Assembly (NCBI GenBank): GCA_036940085.1
Contig: JALLBK010001005.1
Span: 1 to 16,144 of the forward strand
Origin: Discostella pseudostelligera
Taxonomy: Eukaryota > Bacillariophyta > Thalassiosirophyceae > Thalassiosirales > Thalassiosiraceae
Direction: 5' to 3'
DNA: 16,144 bases
Shown here one piece after another: positions 1 to 9,583 of the stretch. The notes below the pieces were generated by a model that was not told the origin of the DNA, did no database searches, and was given only the letters and a program-made list of their open reading frames with translations. Made by a program: the position numbers and the translations under genes. The number at the start of each line of letters is the position of its first letter. Position 1 is the first letter of the stretch.

Positions 1-796
1 GCTTCTTTTGCATGTCTCCTCCTCCTCCCGAGGTAGCATTAGTATGTAAAATAGAAGGCACACAGTCATCCCCCGATTTCCTGTTGCGATTATTGGAATC
101 ATCATCGCTATTGCTCCCCTCCCCCCCGCCACCCTTTCCATCGTGGACCGCGCCCTCGCCACTGTCGGAATTGGATGGTGATGACGTGCTGTCAAAGTTG
201 AAATTCCGCCCAAAGCTAACGATGGAATGTTCTGCCCGTCCGCCCATAATGTTCGAGCCAATAGTCGACGAGTTCATGAGAGAGCCTCCACTCGAAGAAA
301 GATGGTGGTGATGATGCCCGCTGTGGTTATTGCTCCCGCTACGGCCATTCTCATCATCTTCAGCCATGGAGCCATTCGTTTCCAGATTCCCCGAAGAATT
401 TGCCTTGGATAATGTCCGCTTGCGATGGTGACGCCGCCGGGCGTGAGCATGAATGTAATGCTGCCCCCCCGCCAGTGCTGCCGCGGTGGCATCTACTGCC
501 CCCGACGATGACAGTGATGGCTGCCTTTGCTCGCTGCTGCTGCTCCCGTCACCGCCGCCGCCGTTGTCGCCCATCCTGGCGGAGCTATTGTTATTATTTG
601 GGCGGAGATATTCGGTGGGGGGAGGCAACACCACCGCCGCGTCGCTGGAAGTTGTTGCCGCGTCGAGGGGTATGCCAGATTCTGCCTCCGATGTCTCCAT
701 CAAAATGATGCCGTCATCATCGCCGCCCGCTAGTGAGGAGTTGGCCGCCGCCTCGCCGCCCCCCCGCTGTTGATGCTGTGGATCATCTCGTGTCAT
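1..796 (-). CDS. Unrecognised low-complexity Ser/Gly/Asn-rich protein, N-terminal part (partial at left edge)
   Basis: On the minus strand an ATG at 796-794 opens a frame with no stop for 265 codons, which leaves the window at base 1, so the 3' end is missing. The protein is mostly low complexity: Gly, Ser, Asn and Asp runs, an acidic N-terminus, and five consecutive His at about residues 161-165. A compact basic, His/Arg-rich patch at about residues 117-131 (HAHARRRHHRKRTLSK) could be a nuclear localisation signal. The RTLS within it would suit a basophilic kinase. No catalytic or structural domain is visible in this part. Several G7/C7 homopolymer runs are crossed in a way that keeps the frame open, which supports real coding. 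Disordered N-termini like this are common on diatom transcription factors and kinases, but I cannot name the family. The gene is transcribed divergently from threonine synthase. Confidence 0.72.
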   Translation of the reverse strand, partial: MTRDDPQHQQRGGGEAAANSSLAGGDDDGIILMETSEAESGIPLDAATTSSDAAVVLPPPTEYLRPNNNNSSARMGDNGGGGDGSSSSEQRQPSLSSSGAVDATAAALAGGQHYIHAHARRRHHRKRTLSKANSSGNLETNGSMAEDDENGRSGSNNHSGHHHHHLSSSGGSLMNSSTIGSNIMGGRAEHSIVSFGRNFNFDSTSSPSNSDSGEGAVHDGKGGGGEGSNSDDDSNNRNRKSGDDCVPSILHTNATSGGGGDMQKK

Positions 797-1440
797 AGCG
801 CCTGCTTTTCATTACCAAAATATTCAATTGGGTCAATGTGGCATTCTCGTCCTGCTGCTCGGTTCGCTACTGACTGTGTAGGCAAGCCAGCTTTTTGCAG
901 CGCCGCCGCTGGGAGGAATCGATGCAGCTGCAAGCAGGCTCTTGAATGCTCTGAAAAGCGACACGTCATTCAAGCATTCTCATTACGACAGACTGACTAT
1001 TGTTGACACGTGGTATTACTTAACAAAATAATTCAAAAACAGTGCCGAATTGAAGTAAGGAGTGGATGGACAGGTCAGTATGGAAGCATCGAGTCAGATG
1101 TTCTTGAAGATTGAAGAATTAGGAGTTATTAAGTGATGCGGGGCGACGTGTTAGGCCGCTGAGGGAAGCACTGACGCACGAAGCTTCTTCAGCCGAATTT
1201 GCGGGAAGTGTTGGGTTCAAGAAGTTGCAACCATTCTCGCTTTTTGCAATTCTCTTTTTCGAGAATGCGAGATCTTTGGCGCCATGCGGAAATCTTTGGC
1301 TTTGGCAGCTGACCGGCGGCTGGCGGCTGTACAGTATTCTGGAGTAGTACTTAGATTTAGATAGTAATAGGCGGGCGGCAGCTCTATCCAACAACTGCTA
1401 TCTAGTGCTAGTACAAGACCACAACGCGGCATTCCTCACC
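797..1440. promoter_or_regulatory. Divergent intergenic region between the low-complexity gene and threonine synthase
   Basis: No convincing gene lies in these 644 bp; the open frames present lack an ATG or recognisable protein sequence. It must hold both promoters. Visible motifs are a CACGTG G-box core (about 1007-1012), an ACGTCA hexamer (963-968), a GCGGGAAG box (1201-1208) and TTTGGCGC (1275-1282). The last matches the general E2F/DP consensus TTTSSCGC. No binding is shown; these are sequence matches only. Confidence 0.5.
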
Positions 1441-3566
1441 ATGAAGTACAAATCCACGCGAGGCGGCGGCAGCCACGAGTACTACACTTTCGAAGAGGCT
1501 TTGCTACGGGGTTATGCTCCCGATGGTGGGTTATTCGTCCCCACATCTTTGCCCACCATCACGGCAGAATGCTTGCGATCGTGGTCAACCCTAACCTATC
1601 CAGAGTTGGCCTACAATGTGTTGGTCAGTAGTACATCATGTCGCGCGTCAACGTTATTTTGACCCTTTTTACGCATCTTATCATTATCATTCATCTTATT
1701 TGGTCACTTATAGCGTATGTTCATATCATCGTCGGAAATCAATGATCAACAACTCAAAGACATATGCAACAAATCATACGCAATGGAAGATTTTGACAAT
1801 GCATCCTTCATAATTCCAGTGAACAAGTTGGGTTCAGCATTCATTGCCGAATTATTCCATGGTCCTACGTTTTGCTTTAAAGATTTTGGGTGAGCTCTTG
1901 TCTGAGTTTATGCAACATCCGCATTGTTGCTGTTCATCCAACACCAACATTTCCATTCCGCAATTATTGTTGAACTTTGAACTCGTCGTGTAGAATGAGA
2001 CCAGCGATCAATTTACTCTCGCACTTTGCTACACTTCGCAATAGAGCAACAACAATACTTGTATCTACGACAGGTAAAGCTGCTTTACTCTGTGTTATTT
2101 CCATGCCCGATAGCTTCGATATTCGATAATATTGCAACTTGTGCTCCTAACTGCCATCTTGTTTGCACACAAACAGGCGACACTGGTCCAGCGGCAGTTC
2201 ATGCGGTTAGTGAAGCAGCCAATCCTCTCCTTACGATCATTGTTCATTATCCTCATGGTCAAATTAGCGAGTTTCAACGAAAACAATTAACCACGGTGAA
2301 TTCCAAATACGTCAAGGTAGCAGCATTTGAGGGAGGTGGAGATGATATGGACTGGCCAATTAAAGAAACTCTACTAATGAATGGTGGCAATGATGGGAGC
2401 ACTGGTGGACGTACATTTTGTGGCATTAATTCGTACAATATCGGTCGACCTCTCTTGCAAATGGTACACTTCGTAAGTCTGTAGTGTTCGGAGGTATCTG
2501 CCTGCAAGTGACCTACCGACAAATACCTCACAACTAATCTCCTGCACAGATTTGGATCTATTTTAGAACAGTAGAGCAATTAGGAGGTGAGCCAGGCGAC
2601 AAGAGTAAGTTATCCACTGTTGTCGGTCTGGATAATGCAACCACACTCCTCACCTCATTTCTGCGCACAAACGAAGATTGTAAGATTGACATGGTTCTTC
2701 CGACCGGAGCAATGGGGAATTTGACGGGTGGATATATGGCAAAGCTGATGGGAGTTCCTATTGGGAAGCTGTGCGCTGGTGTCAACATCAATGGTAAGAA
2801 TACAGGGGCGCATCGATACAAATTATGCAATTGTTGTCGACTGTCGCCTAATGCACACATCAAACAGACATTACTCACAGGGTCCTGGACAAAGGTGAAT
2901 TCCACAAAAAACGAATTCAGAAGACCTTGTCTGACGCAATAAACATTGAATTAGTGAGTATCGTAAAGGTTGCGGTATGACGATGATATTTCACAGTTGT
3001 CTCATCCGGCTTGCTCGTGTTCTGCGCAGCCGTATAATTTCGAGAGAATTGCATACTTTGTCACCGGTTGCAACTGTAGTTTGGTAAAAGAATGGATGAC
3101 AGTAATGGAACAAACTCATCAACTTACATTAGAGCCAGACTGGCAAGCGAGGTTTCGATTGGACTTCGATAGTGCGAGCGTGACAGATGATGAAATGTGT
3201 CATGCACTACGCACTGGAAGTGCGACATTAAACTACGTTGCTGATCCTCATACAGCTGTGGCAATGGCAGCGGCTGAAAAAATAGGATACAAATTCACAA
3301 CAGATTCGTCGGGAGGACAGATGATACCTATGGTCATTATTGCAACAGCTTCACCGTGTAAATATCAAGAGGCTGTGACGGTCGCGCTTGGTCAAGACGG
3401 GTGGAATTCCTGGCATGCGAATAACTTCCCAGCAAGGGCACAAAAAACAATTCAGATGCAGGAGGTCGAGCCCTATCGTTACTCTTGGACAGACGGTGCC
3501 TCTTTGAAAGACGTTCAATCACTGTGGAGACAAATGATGCTGGATATCGTCACTAATAATTTCTAA
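1441..3566 (+). CDS. thrC: Threonine synthase, fungal-type, PLP-dependent (7 exons)
   Basis: Converts O-phospho-L-homoserine to L-threonine, the last step of threonine synthesis. Exons: 1441-1623, 1714-1889, 1994-2073, 2177-2472, 2550-2793, 2868-2953 and 3030-3566. All six introns are GT-AG, 74-104 nt long, with consistent phases, giving 533 aa (yeast THR4 is about 514). Landmarks in order: the N-terminal YKSTRG and FEEALLRGYAPDGGLFVP; ELFHGPTFCFKDFG, whose Lys117 should hold PLP; STTGDTGPAA, the phosphate-binding loop; LTTV; INSYNIGR; NDITHRVLDKGEF; PYNFERIAYFV; and ADPHTAVAMAAAEKIG near the C-terminus. The start is the ATG at 1441 in the context TCACCATGA; the frame extends further upstream but without ATG. 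The N-terminus has no signal peptide or transit peptide, so a cytosolic enzyme is predicted, unlike the plastid enzyme of plants. The 3' end converges on pyruvate kinase, 103 bp apart. Fine splice boundaries are inferred from reading frame and family alignment. Confidence 0.93.
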
Positions 3567-3669
3567 TCGATATTTAATCTGCATCACACCATCTAATGCA
3601 TTGAGATAAGCATCTCAATTCACTGCTTGCTCGCTTCATATCGTTCATATGACCAATCCCGAAATTGCT

Positions 3670-5471
3670 CTAGATAGATTTCAGTGTGCTCATCTTCATG
3701 TTGTAGGAGTGAAAGTGCATATCTTGTGGCTTTCCCACGGCTCGATCGACGGTGACAACCCTATCTCCGGCCCTGGCAAAACCTAGTTCAATTGCTGTCC
3801 TCATAGCTTCGGCTCTCAACGTTGCCAACCGAGTATCCTGCGCCAACGGATCAAGACTGCTTTGAAGCATTATCGGAAAGATGCCTCTGTGCAGTTGCAA
3901 CCGTCGCGCAACCTGCACATCAGTGCAAAATGCAAGGACGGGTACCGTCGGCCTATGACTCGCGACGACTCTTGCCACCTTTCCACTGGATGTGATGGCA
4001 ATAATTAGCTTTGCGTTTAGATCGCGTGCACTCTTCACAGAGCTTTTGGCCACAGCGTGGAGACACTGGTCTTCCTGGAGGCTCGAAGTGTCGATTAAGG
4101 ATGTGTTCAAATTGACTCGGTTCAAACTAGGTGCACCATCAATGATTTCGTCGGCCTCCTTCACAATCATTCTCATTGCCTGAAGGCTTTCGATAGGGTA
4201 TGCTCCCGCGGCAGTCTCACCGCTGAGCATGACTGCATCCGCTCCATCTAATACTGCAGTGCCCACGTCGGTAACTTCCGCCCTCGTCGGACGCGGATTT
4301 CTTTGCATTGAGTCTAACATTTGAGTAGCGACTATCACAGGCTTGCCACTAGCATTGCATTTCTCAACCATCATTTTTTGAGCTGCAAATACCTGTGGCA
4401 TTGAAAAGTGAAAGACAGAGATTAATGATCATGGCATGTCATGGCATGTCATGAAAGGTCNACCTTCCTGTACGGAATTTCTACACCCAAATCACCTCTT
4501 GCCACCATTATCCCATCCGACTCACGCAAGATTTCATCAAAATTTGATATCCCTTCTTTGCTTTCAATCTTGCTAATGACGAGTGGACGCAATGGCGGTG
4601 GAGAATTGTCCGTAGGCTGCGGCAAATCCGCAATGCAACGATCCAAATATGCCTTCACCGAACGAACATTTGCCGCAGACCGGATAAACGATGCCGCCAC
4701 AAAGTCTGCGCCCACCTCACAACTCCACTTCAAATCTCGTTTATCTTTTTCTGTCAATGCCGGCAAGTCCAACTCGGCATCGGGTAAATTCACACCCTTA
4801 TTCTTCTTGATTGGTCCAGCATTCAATGCTACGCAGGTTACACTGTTATTCTCGACATGTGTTACCTGTAATGCAATCAATCCATCATCAAGTAATATCT
4901 GACTACCAACATGTAATGTCTTGGCTATGGATTGGTAATCAATTTGCAGGCGATGTGGACCCTCGGGCGAAGTTGGTGCAGCGTCACTCGATACATCTTC
5001 GGTCGTTACCTCCACTATCGATCCGACTCCAAATTCTTGTACGTCCACATTGCCCTGTAGTGGACCAGTACGTATCTCTGGTCCTTTGGTATCTACCAAT
5101 ATAGCTCGAACATTGTTGGGTAGAGGTGTAGTAGAGCTCACATTCAATTCTGCATGCCGTCCATGTGCATTCCGAACTAATGCCACATTCGCTTCCGGAT
5201 AAGTGTAATCAGATCCAGCATGTGAGAAATTTAACCGTGCGACATGCATACCATTGGCCACAAGTGCTGCAACCTGGTCTTGTTTGTCTGATGATGGGCC
5301 GAGGGTGCATACGATTTTCGTCATGGTGGAATTCTCATTGGTGAATGTCCAAATGTCGGTGGCGGCGTTGTAGCTTCGGGTAATGACGCTGGTGGCTGCC
5401 GCTTGCTGGCAGCGGCGGAGTAGGAGGCGGGAATTCGCACCAGCGGCATGAGAATAAAAGGAACGGAGCAT
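3670..5471 (-). CDS. Pyruvate kinase, probably mitochondrial (2 exons)
   Basis: Transfers phosphate from phosphoenolpyruvate to ADP, making pyruvate and ATP. Exon 1 is 5471-4464 and exon 2 is 4392-3670; the 71-nt intron (GT..AG) restores GVEIPYRK-VFAAQKMM across the junction. The protein is 576 aa. Residues 1-49 are Arg-rich with almost no acidic residues at first (MLRSFYSHAAG..LLLRR..ITRSY), typical of a mitochondrial presequence. The enzyme core starts at about residue 51 (TKIVCTLGPSS). Then come NFSHAG (81-86), VDTKGPEIRTG in the start of the B domain, ISKIESKEG with catalytic Lys301 and metal-binding Glu303, RGDLGVEIP (325-333), ATQMLDSM, and GADAVMLSGETAAGAYP in the PEP/K+ site. The C-terminal effector domain is present (SGKVARVVASHRP). 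A second Met at residue 50, just before the core, could start a cytosolic form. Base 4461 is N, at intron position 3. Confidence 0.94.
4393..4463 (-). other. Pyruvate kinase intron with an ambiguous base and a 10-bp tandem repeat
   Basis: The single intron of the pyruvate kinase gene. Read on the minus strand it begins GTN and ends CCACAG. The N (4461) is the only ambiguous base in the window and falls at donor position +3. On the plus strand ATGGCATGTC occurs twice in tandem (4431-4440 and 4441-4450), followed by a partial third copy (ATG). Splicing at these sites joins conserved pyruvate kinase sequence without a gap. Confidence 0.85.
4431..4453. repeat. Short tandem repeat, 10-bp unit (ATGGCATGTC), 2.3 copies
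   Basis: Two exact head-to-tail copies of ATGGCATGTC plus ATG lie inside the pyruvate kinase intron, eight bases from the N. The unit length is not a multiple of three, and the repeat is confined to the intron. Confidence 0.85.
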
Positions 5472-5972
5472 GATAGATACTACAAGGATGAGCTAGGAAT
5501 GGTGCTACTCAGACGAATGAAAGATATTAATATTATGATGTGAAGCCGACGGCTGACGGCCGCCATGGTGAGCGGTGAGTATGTGTTCTTGTTGAATGAA
5601 GACGTCACCTTCTATGATCTATGAGAACCGTTCCCGCCATTATTTTCTTTCTACCCGCCATCATGCTGTGGCGGGAACGCCAAGATTGCCAGGAACGTCC
5701 GAAAGATCCACCGGAGCAAGAATTTGGCAATTATTAATAAGATTCCCATGTAGGAGTCACCAAGCGAGCAACAAGAAAGCCAACATCATGTGCGTGCCCT
5801 GTCCCTGATGTGCCACACCGCCCGCCGGCCGATGGACCATGCTATGGACCATGGACAAGCATCGCCGCTTTGCCCACCACCACCCTCATCCCCTCCATTG
5901 CCATAGACTGCCAGTAGCGCCATCCATTGCCGCCGCTGTCGCCGCTCTCATTCTCGTCTCTTGCCCCCAACC
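5472..5972. promoter_or_regulatory. Divergent promoter region between pyruvate kinase and anthranilate phosphoribosyltransferase
   Basis: These 501 bp separate two start codons facing away from each other. The clearest structure is an inverted pair, GTTCCCGCCA (5630-5639) and TGGCGGGAAC (5669-5678), with perfect 10-bp arms 29 bp apart. A further ACCCGCCA (5653-5660) lies between them. TTCCCGCC is close to E2F/DP sites. GACGTCAC (5601-5608) contains ACGTCA, the bZIP half-site known in diatoms as a CO2/cAMP-response element. ATGGACCATG is directly repeated at about 5832-5854. A 45-codon upstream frame (5839-5976) overlaps the next gene's start. Function is not shown. Confidence 0.55.
5630..5678. 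repeat. Inverted repeat of TTCCCGCC-type boxes
   Basis: Arms 5630-5639 and 5669-5678 are exact reverse complements (GTTCCCGCCA / TGGCGGGAAC). A 29-bp gap is long for a cruciform, so paired protein-binding sites are the more natural reading. A similar pair occurs at 13565-13624 in another divergent promoter. Confidence 0.8.
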
Positions 5973-5976
5973 ATGA
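5839..5976 (+). other. Possible upstream ORF overlapping the trpD start
   Basis: An ATG at 5839 (with a second in frame at 5851) opens a 45-codon frame. Its TGA (5974-5976) overlaps the trpD ATG as ATGA. The peptide ends with a hydrophobic stretch (SIAAAVAALILVSCPQP) that resembles a signal peptide, but it is out of frame with trpD. If it lies within the mRNA it could act as a regulatory uORF. No transcript start can be seen, so it may simply be promoter DNA. Confidence 0.25.
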
Positions 5977-7168
5977 GTCTCAAACCCTACCTCGAAACCC
6001 TCATCGCCGGCGATCGGCATCTCACCGCCGACGAAACTTGCGATGCCTTCTCCGTCATACTGGCCGAAAATCCCCCCACGTGTCAAGTCGCCTCCCTCCT
6101 CACTTTACTCCGTGCCCGGCGGGAGACTCCCCAAGAGATTGCGGGCATGGTCCGTGCTATGAATTCGGCAGCACTGGCGGTGACCTTCACTGAGGAGAAG
6201 AAATTATTGGATATTGTTGGTACTGGTGGAGATGGTGCCGATACCATTAACATTAGTACAGCCAGTGTGGTATTAGCCGCAGCCTGTGGTGCCACCGTAG
6301 CCAAGGCGGGGAATCGTAGTGTCAGCTCTTGCTGTGGTTCCGCCGATGTACTCGAGGCATTGGGCGTGCAGGTGGACTTGTCTCCCACACAGGTAGTCGA
6401 GTGTGTCGAAAAATGCGGCATTGCCTTCCTCTTTGCACCCATTAATCATCCTGCCATGAAGGCAGTGGCGCCCATTCGCAAACAGTTGGGTGTACGAACT
6501 TGTTTTAATATTCTGGGGCCCATGACGAATGCGGCGAGTGCACAACGGGCGGTAATTGGGGTGTTTGACGAAGATTTGTTAATGCTCATGGCGGAAACAT
6601 TGAAGGAGGTGGGACGGGTGGATCATGCCGTGGTGATTCATGGGAGTGGATTGGATGAGATTAGTCCTTTGGGACCGGCGAGTATTGTGGAGGTAAGAGC
6701 TAAGAAGATTTGTGTTTTGAGTGGATGCAGCAATAGGAGCGACCTTTTGACCAACTCATCATTCTTTCAATATTTGGTACGCAAACTCATGCACTCCTTC
6801 TCAATAAATTTGCTCAGATCAAGAATACTGCACCTCCGGGAGAGCCTAGAACATACACCACAAAAACTTACCAATTCGATCCACTTTCCCTCAACATCCC
6901 ACGTTGCACACCCGAGGACTTGCGTGGTGGCGATCCTGCCCAAAATGCCAAAGAATTCGAAATGGTATTGGCCGGTGGAGAATATACAATTAACGCCAAG
7001 AAGGATTCAATTGTTCTAAATGCTGGATTTGGTTGTTATGTCTACGGGCTGACAGATACAATTGAAGCGGGATGCGCTCTGGCACGAAAGACATTAATAG
7101 AGGGGAAGGGTGAGGAGTTGCTGCGGCGTTGGGTGGCCGCGAGCAAGGAGATTGCTGGGAGGGGGTAG
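5973..7168 (+). CDS. trpD: Anthranilate phosphoribosyltransferase (2 exons)
   Basis: Joins anthranilate to PRPP, giving phosphoribosyl-anthranilate, the second step of tryptophan synthesis. Exons 5973-6692 and 6818-7168, with a 125-nt GT-AG phase-0 intron; 356 aa, the normal family length. The N-terminal helical domain is followed by DIVGTGGDGADTINIST (about 80-96), where GTGGD (83-87) binds PRPP. Then come VAKAGNRSVSS, GSADVLEALG, INHPAMKAVAPIRKQLGVRTCFNILGP and SGLDEISPLGP. After the intron come IPRCTPEDLRGGDP and a C-terminal helix pair. The family usually has KHGNR where this has KAGNR. Sequence blocks are closest to plant-type enzymes. The chosen ATG has context CAACCATGA. No plastid signal precedes it; the same frame upstream reaches a TAG at 5904 without an ATG. 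A cytosolic protein or an unseen upstream exon are both possible. Confidence 0.93.
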
Positions 7169-7310
7169 AGAATGAGTAGAGAGAGAAACGCGCACTGGGC
7201 AATGGATGTCCCACTTTTTATATCTGTGTCACGTTAGCTATTGGTTCTTTGCGTCTAAAGAATTGAGAATCTTATCTTTAGCAAATGAATGTTGATAGAA
7301 AATTCGTGTA

Positions 7311-7316
7311 AATAAA
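7311..7316 (+). terminator. Possible polyadenylation hexamer for trpD
   Basis: AATAAA lies 143 nt beyond the trpD stop, within the 237-bp gap before the convergent CCT3 stop. It matches the canonical hexamer, but the usage of this signal in diatoms is variable, so this is only suggestive. Confidence 0.25.
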
Positions 7317-7405
7317 CTCTAGATATTTCCGACCGGCTTGGTGCATTGATAGATCATGCAAAGGTGAGTTCTAGATTTTAGGCAGGAAGGAGCCTGAACA
7401 GGTCA

Positions 7406-9583
7406 TCAATATCCTTTCTTCTTGGATCCAAACACGATATCATCAATACGCCTGTTCGATAGAAGTGGCAAGAACCAAGGAGAATGAAAATAACGATCAG
7501 ACAATTTATAGCGAGTTGAAACAAAACCACAAGGAATTCAATCAATGAGAACTCACAGAATCATGCAGGCGCTTTCAACCGCAGTCTTGATGGTCTGGAT
7601 CTTCACACTAAATGGCTCCCAAATTCCGAATTCTTCCATATCTACAAGTTGACCCGTGATACCATCAATTCCCCAGTTGCATTTGGGAAACGCCCCTTCG
7701 CCATGCTCCTTTTCAGCCTCTTCATACGCTGCCGCATGCTTCGCCCTCAGTTGCGTCACAGTTCGAATTACGCTCACACCACAATTTTGTGCCAAGGTTC
7801 GAGGAATCACCTCCATGGCTTCCCCAACGGCGAGGAACGGGCCCTGTTGAACGCCCTCCGACTTCAGTCCGGCTTTACGTAGCCCAACAGAGACTGCCAT
7901 TTCCGTAGCACCACCTCCTGGCAACAGCCTCGGGTCAAACACCACGTTACGAACAACCTGCATGGCATCGGTTAAATTTCGTTCAATCTCATTGAGCACA
8001 TCCTTACTACCTCCACGAAGGATGATTGTACACGCCTTTGGATCCTTGCACTCCTCAAAGAAGGCAAAGTATTCTTCCCCAATCTTGCGCATCTCAAAGA
8101 GTCCACATCCTTTACCAATATCACTCTCGCGAATCTCATCAGTACGGCTGACAATGGTAGCCCCCGTCGCACGCGCTACACGATTATTATCCGTCTTACG
8201 CAAACGGCGAAACGCGGTAATGTTCGCCTTGGCAAAGTAATGCTGTGCCAAATCACTAACTCCCTTCTCGGTAATGACAATGTCCGGTTTGAAGGCAATG
8301 ATTTCCATACACATGTTTTCCACATATTCCTCTTCCATTTTGAGCAATGTGTTCCAATCTTCATCATCCGTGATTTCGACATTGGTTTGCGATTCTCCCT
8401 TTTTGTATTCGAGTGGTGTGTCCAGGAGGAGGATGCGAGGGTTCTCAATGCGACGACGCATCTTGGAATGTGTGACATCCTTGTTGAACATGACACCCGA
8501 TAGGACTGCACAGTCGGAGATTTCACCACCGGGAATCTTTTCCACTTTGGCATATCGTTTGATATCCACCTCCATTTTTTGTGAGTATAAATCGCCTACA
8601 TCGCCCGAGGGTGCCGATGATGGCGTAGGCAACTCCCGAGCCACGGTGAGGACTGCTTTAAGTGCCATATCAATCATGATATCATTCCAACGGGAGGAGA
8701 ATTTGGTGCCGATGCAGCTTTGCACCAATGCTTTCATGCGATCTGTATCACGAACATCCACAGTCAATGCCAATTTCTCACAGATGGACAATGCCTCTTG
8801 CAATGCGTAGTTGTAACCACGTACAATCACGGTGGGGTGGACATTCATTCGAACGAATGGTTCGGCATTGATGAGCATCTCTCCAGCAAGGATGATGACG
8901 GAGGTGGTACCATCGCCCACTTCCTCATCTTGCGCTCGGCTTAGTTCAATCATGGATTTGGCAGTGGGATGAGAAACATCTACTTCGCGGAGAATGCAGT
9001 TCCCGTCGTTGGTGATGACAATGCCGCCCATGGGATCCAACAGCATCTGAAACGAAGTTTGTAATAATAATGTTTCAGCAGACTTTACTTTGAAAAAATA
9101 AACAGAAGTCGTTCAATCGCCACATACCTTGAGCATTGACCTAGGACCCAAAGTGCTACGAATAATATCTGCGACGGCTCTTGCCGCGGCGATGTTTCCA
9201 ATTTGCGCTTGTCGTCCATGCGTTCTTTGGGTTTTTGAATCTGGTACAAAAGAAGTAATTGTGGCCAAACAGCAAGGAGGAAATTAGTTACGACATCGAC
9301 ACAATATATTCAGCATGAGATCATTATTACAAAAAGTAAACGATTGCCAATTGATGATGGCATGAAAGGGAATAGTGAAATTCTTCCCCTGCCCTGTAAT
9401 GACAGCACCACCACCAATGCTGACCGCCAACATCGTCGACAAATTCAAAACCATCCGTCGAGGTTACACAACAAACACCCCACACACCAATCACAGTTAG
9501 AAATCCCACGAATCAGTTCGATCAATGAACTTACTGAGAACCATTACTTGCCCCATTCCTGGGTGTGGGCCTGCGCTTGCCAT
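7406..9583 (-). CDS. CCT3: T-complex protein 1 (CCT/TRiC) gamma subunit (4 exons)
   Basis: A subunit of the cytosolic group II chaperonin, which folds actin, tubulin and other proteins with ATP. Exons 9583-9535, 9240-9128, 9046-7557 and 7451-7406; introns of 294, 81 and 105 nt are GT-AG and keep frame, giving 565 aa (human about 545). The first exon codes only 16 residues (MASAGPHPG..). The second restores GNIAAARAVADIIRSTLGPRSMLK. The third carries the equatorial ATP sites TNDG (66-69) and GDGTTS (98-103), the apical domain, then LRGGSKDVLNEIERNLTDAM and LLPGGGA. The tiny last exon supplies RIDDIVFGSKKKGY and the stop, matching the known C-terminus RIDDIV. Subunit-specific identity to gamma rests on KYAKVEKIPGGEI, KMRRRIENPRILLLD and the end sequence. 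The gene diverges from eIF2B delta with only 289 bp between starts. The long intron right after exon 1 may hold regulatory sequence. Confidence 0.95.

Noticed and set aside
1119..1394. 91-codon open frame on the minus strand upstream of threonine synthase
   Set aside because: It has no ATG start, no recognisable protein pattern, and lies in the divergent promoter region.
1405..1440. Upstream extension of threonine synthase
   Set aside because: The frame is open but starts at GTG with no ATG; the ATG at 1441 fits the family N-terminus.
2970..3029. Extension of the last threonine synthase exon to the left
   Set aside because: Conserved sequence resumes only at PYNFERIAYF; these bases are intron ending in a CAG acceptor.
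1441..7168. Threonine synthase, pyruvate kinase and trpD as a metabolic gene cluster
   Set aside because: They belong to different pathways and alternate in strand; neighbouring genes are unrelated housekeeping, so chance adjacency is simpler.
8274..8810. 178-codon open frame on the plus strand
   Set aside because: It is antisense to the conserved CCT3 coding exon and has no protein-like features of its own.
9327..9509. 60-codon open frame on the minus strand
   Set aside because: It falls inside the first intron of CCT3 and has no recognisable content.
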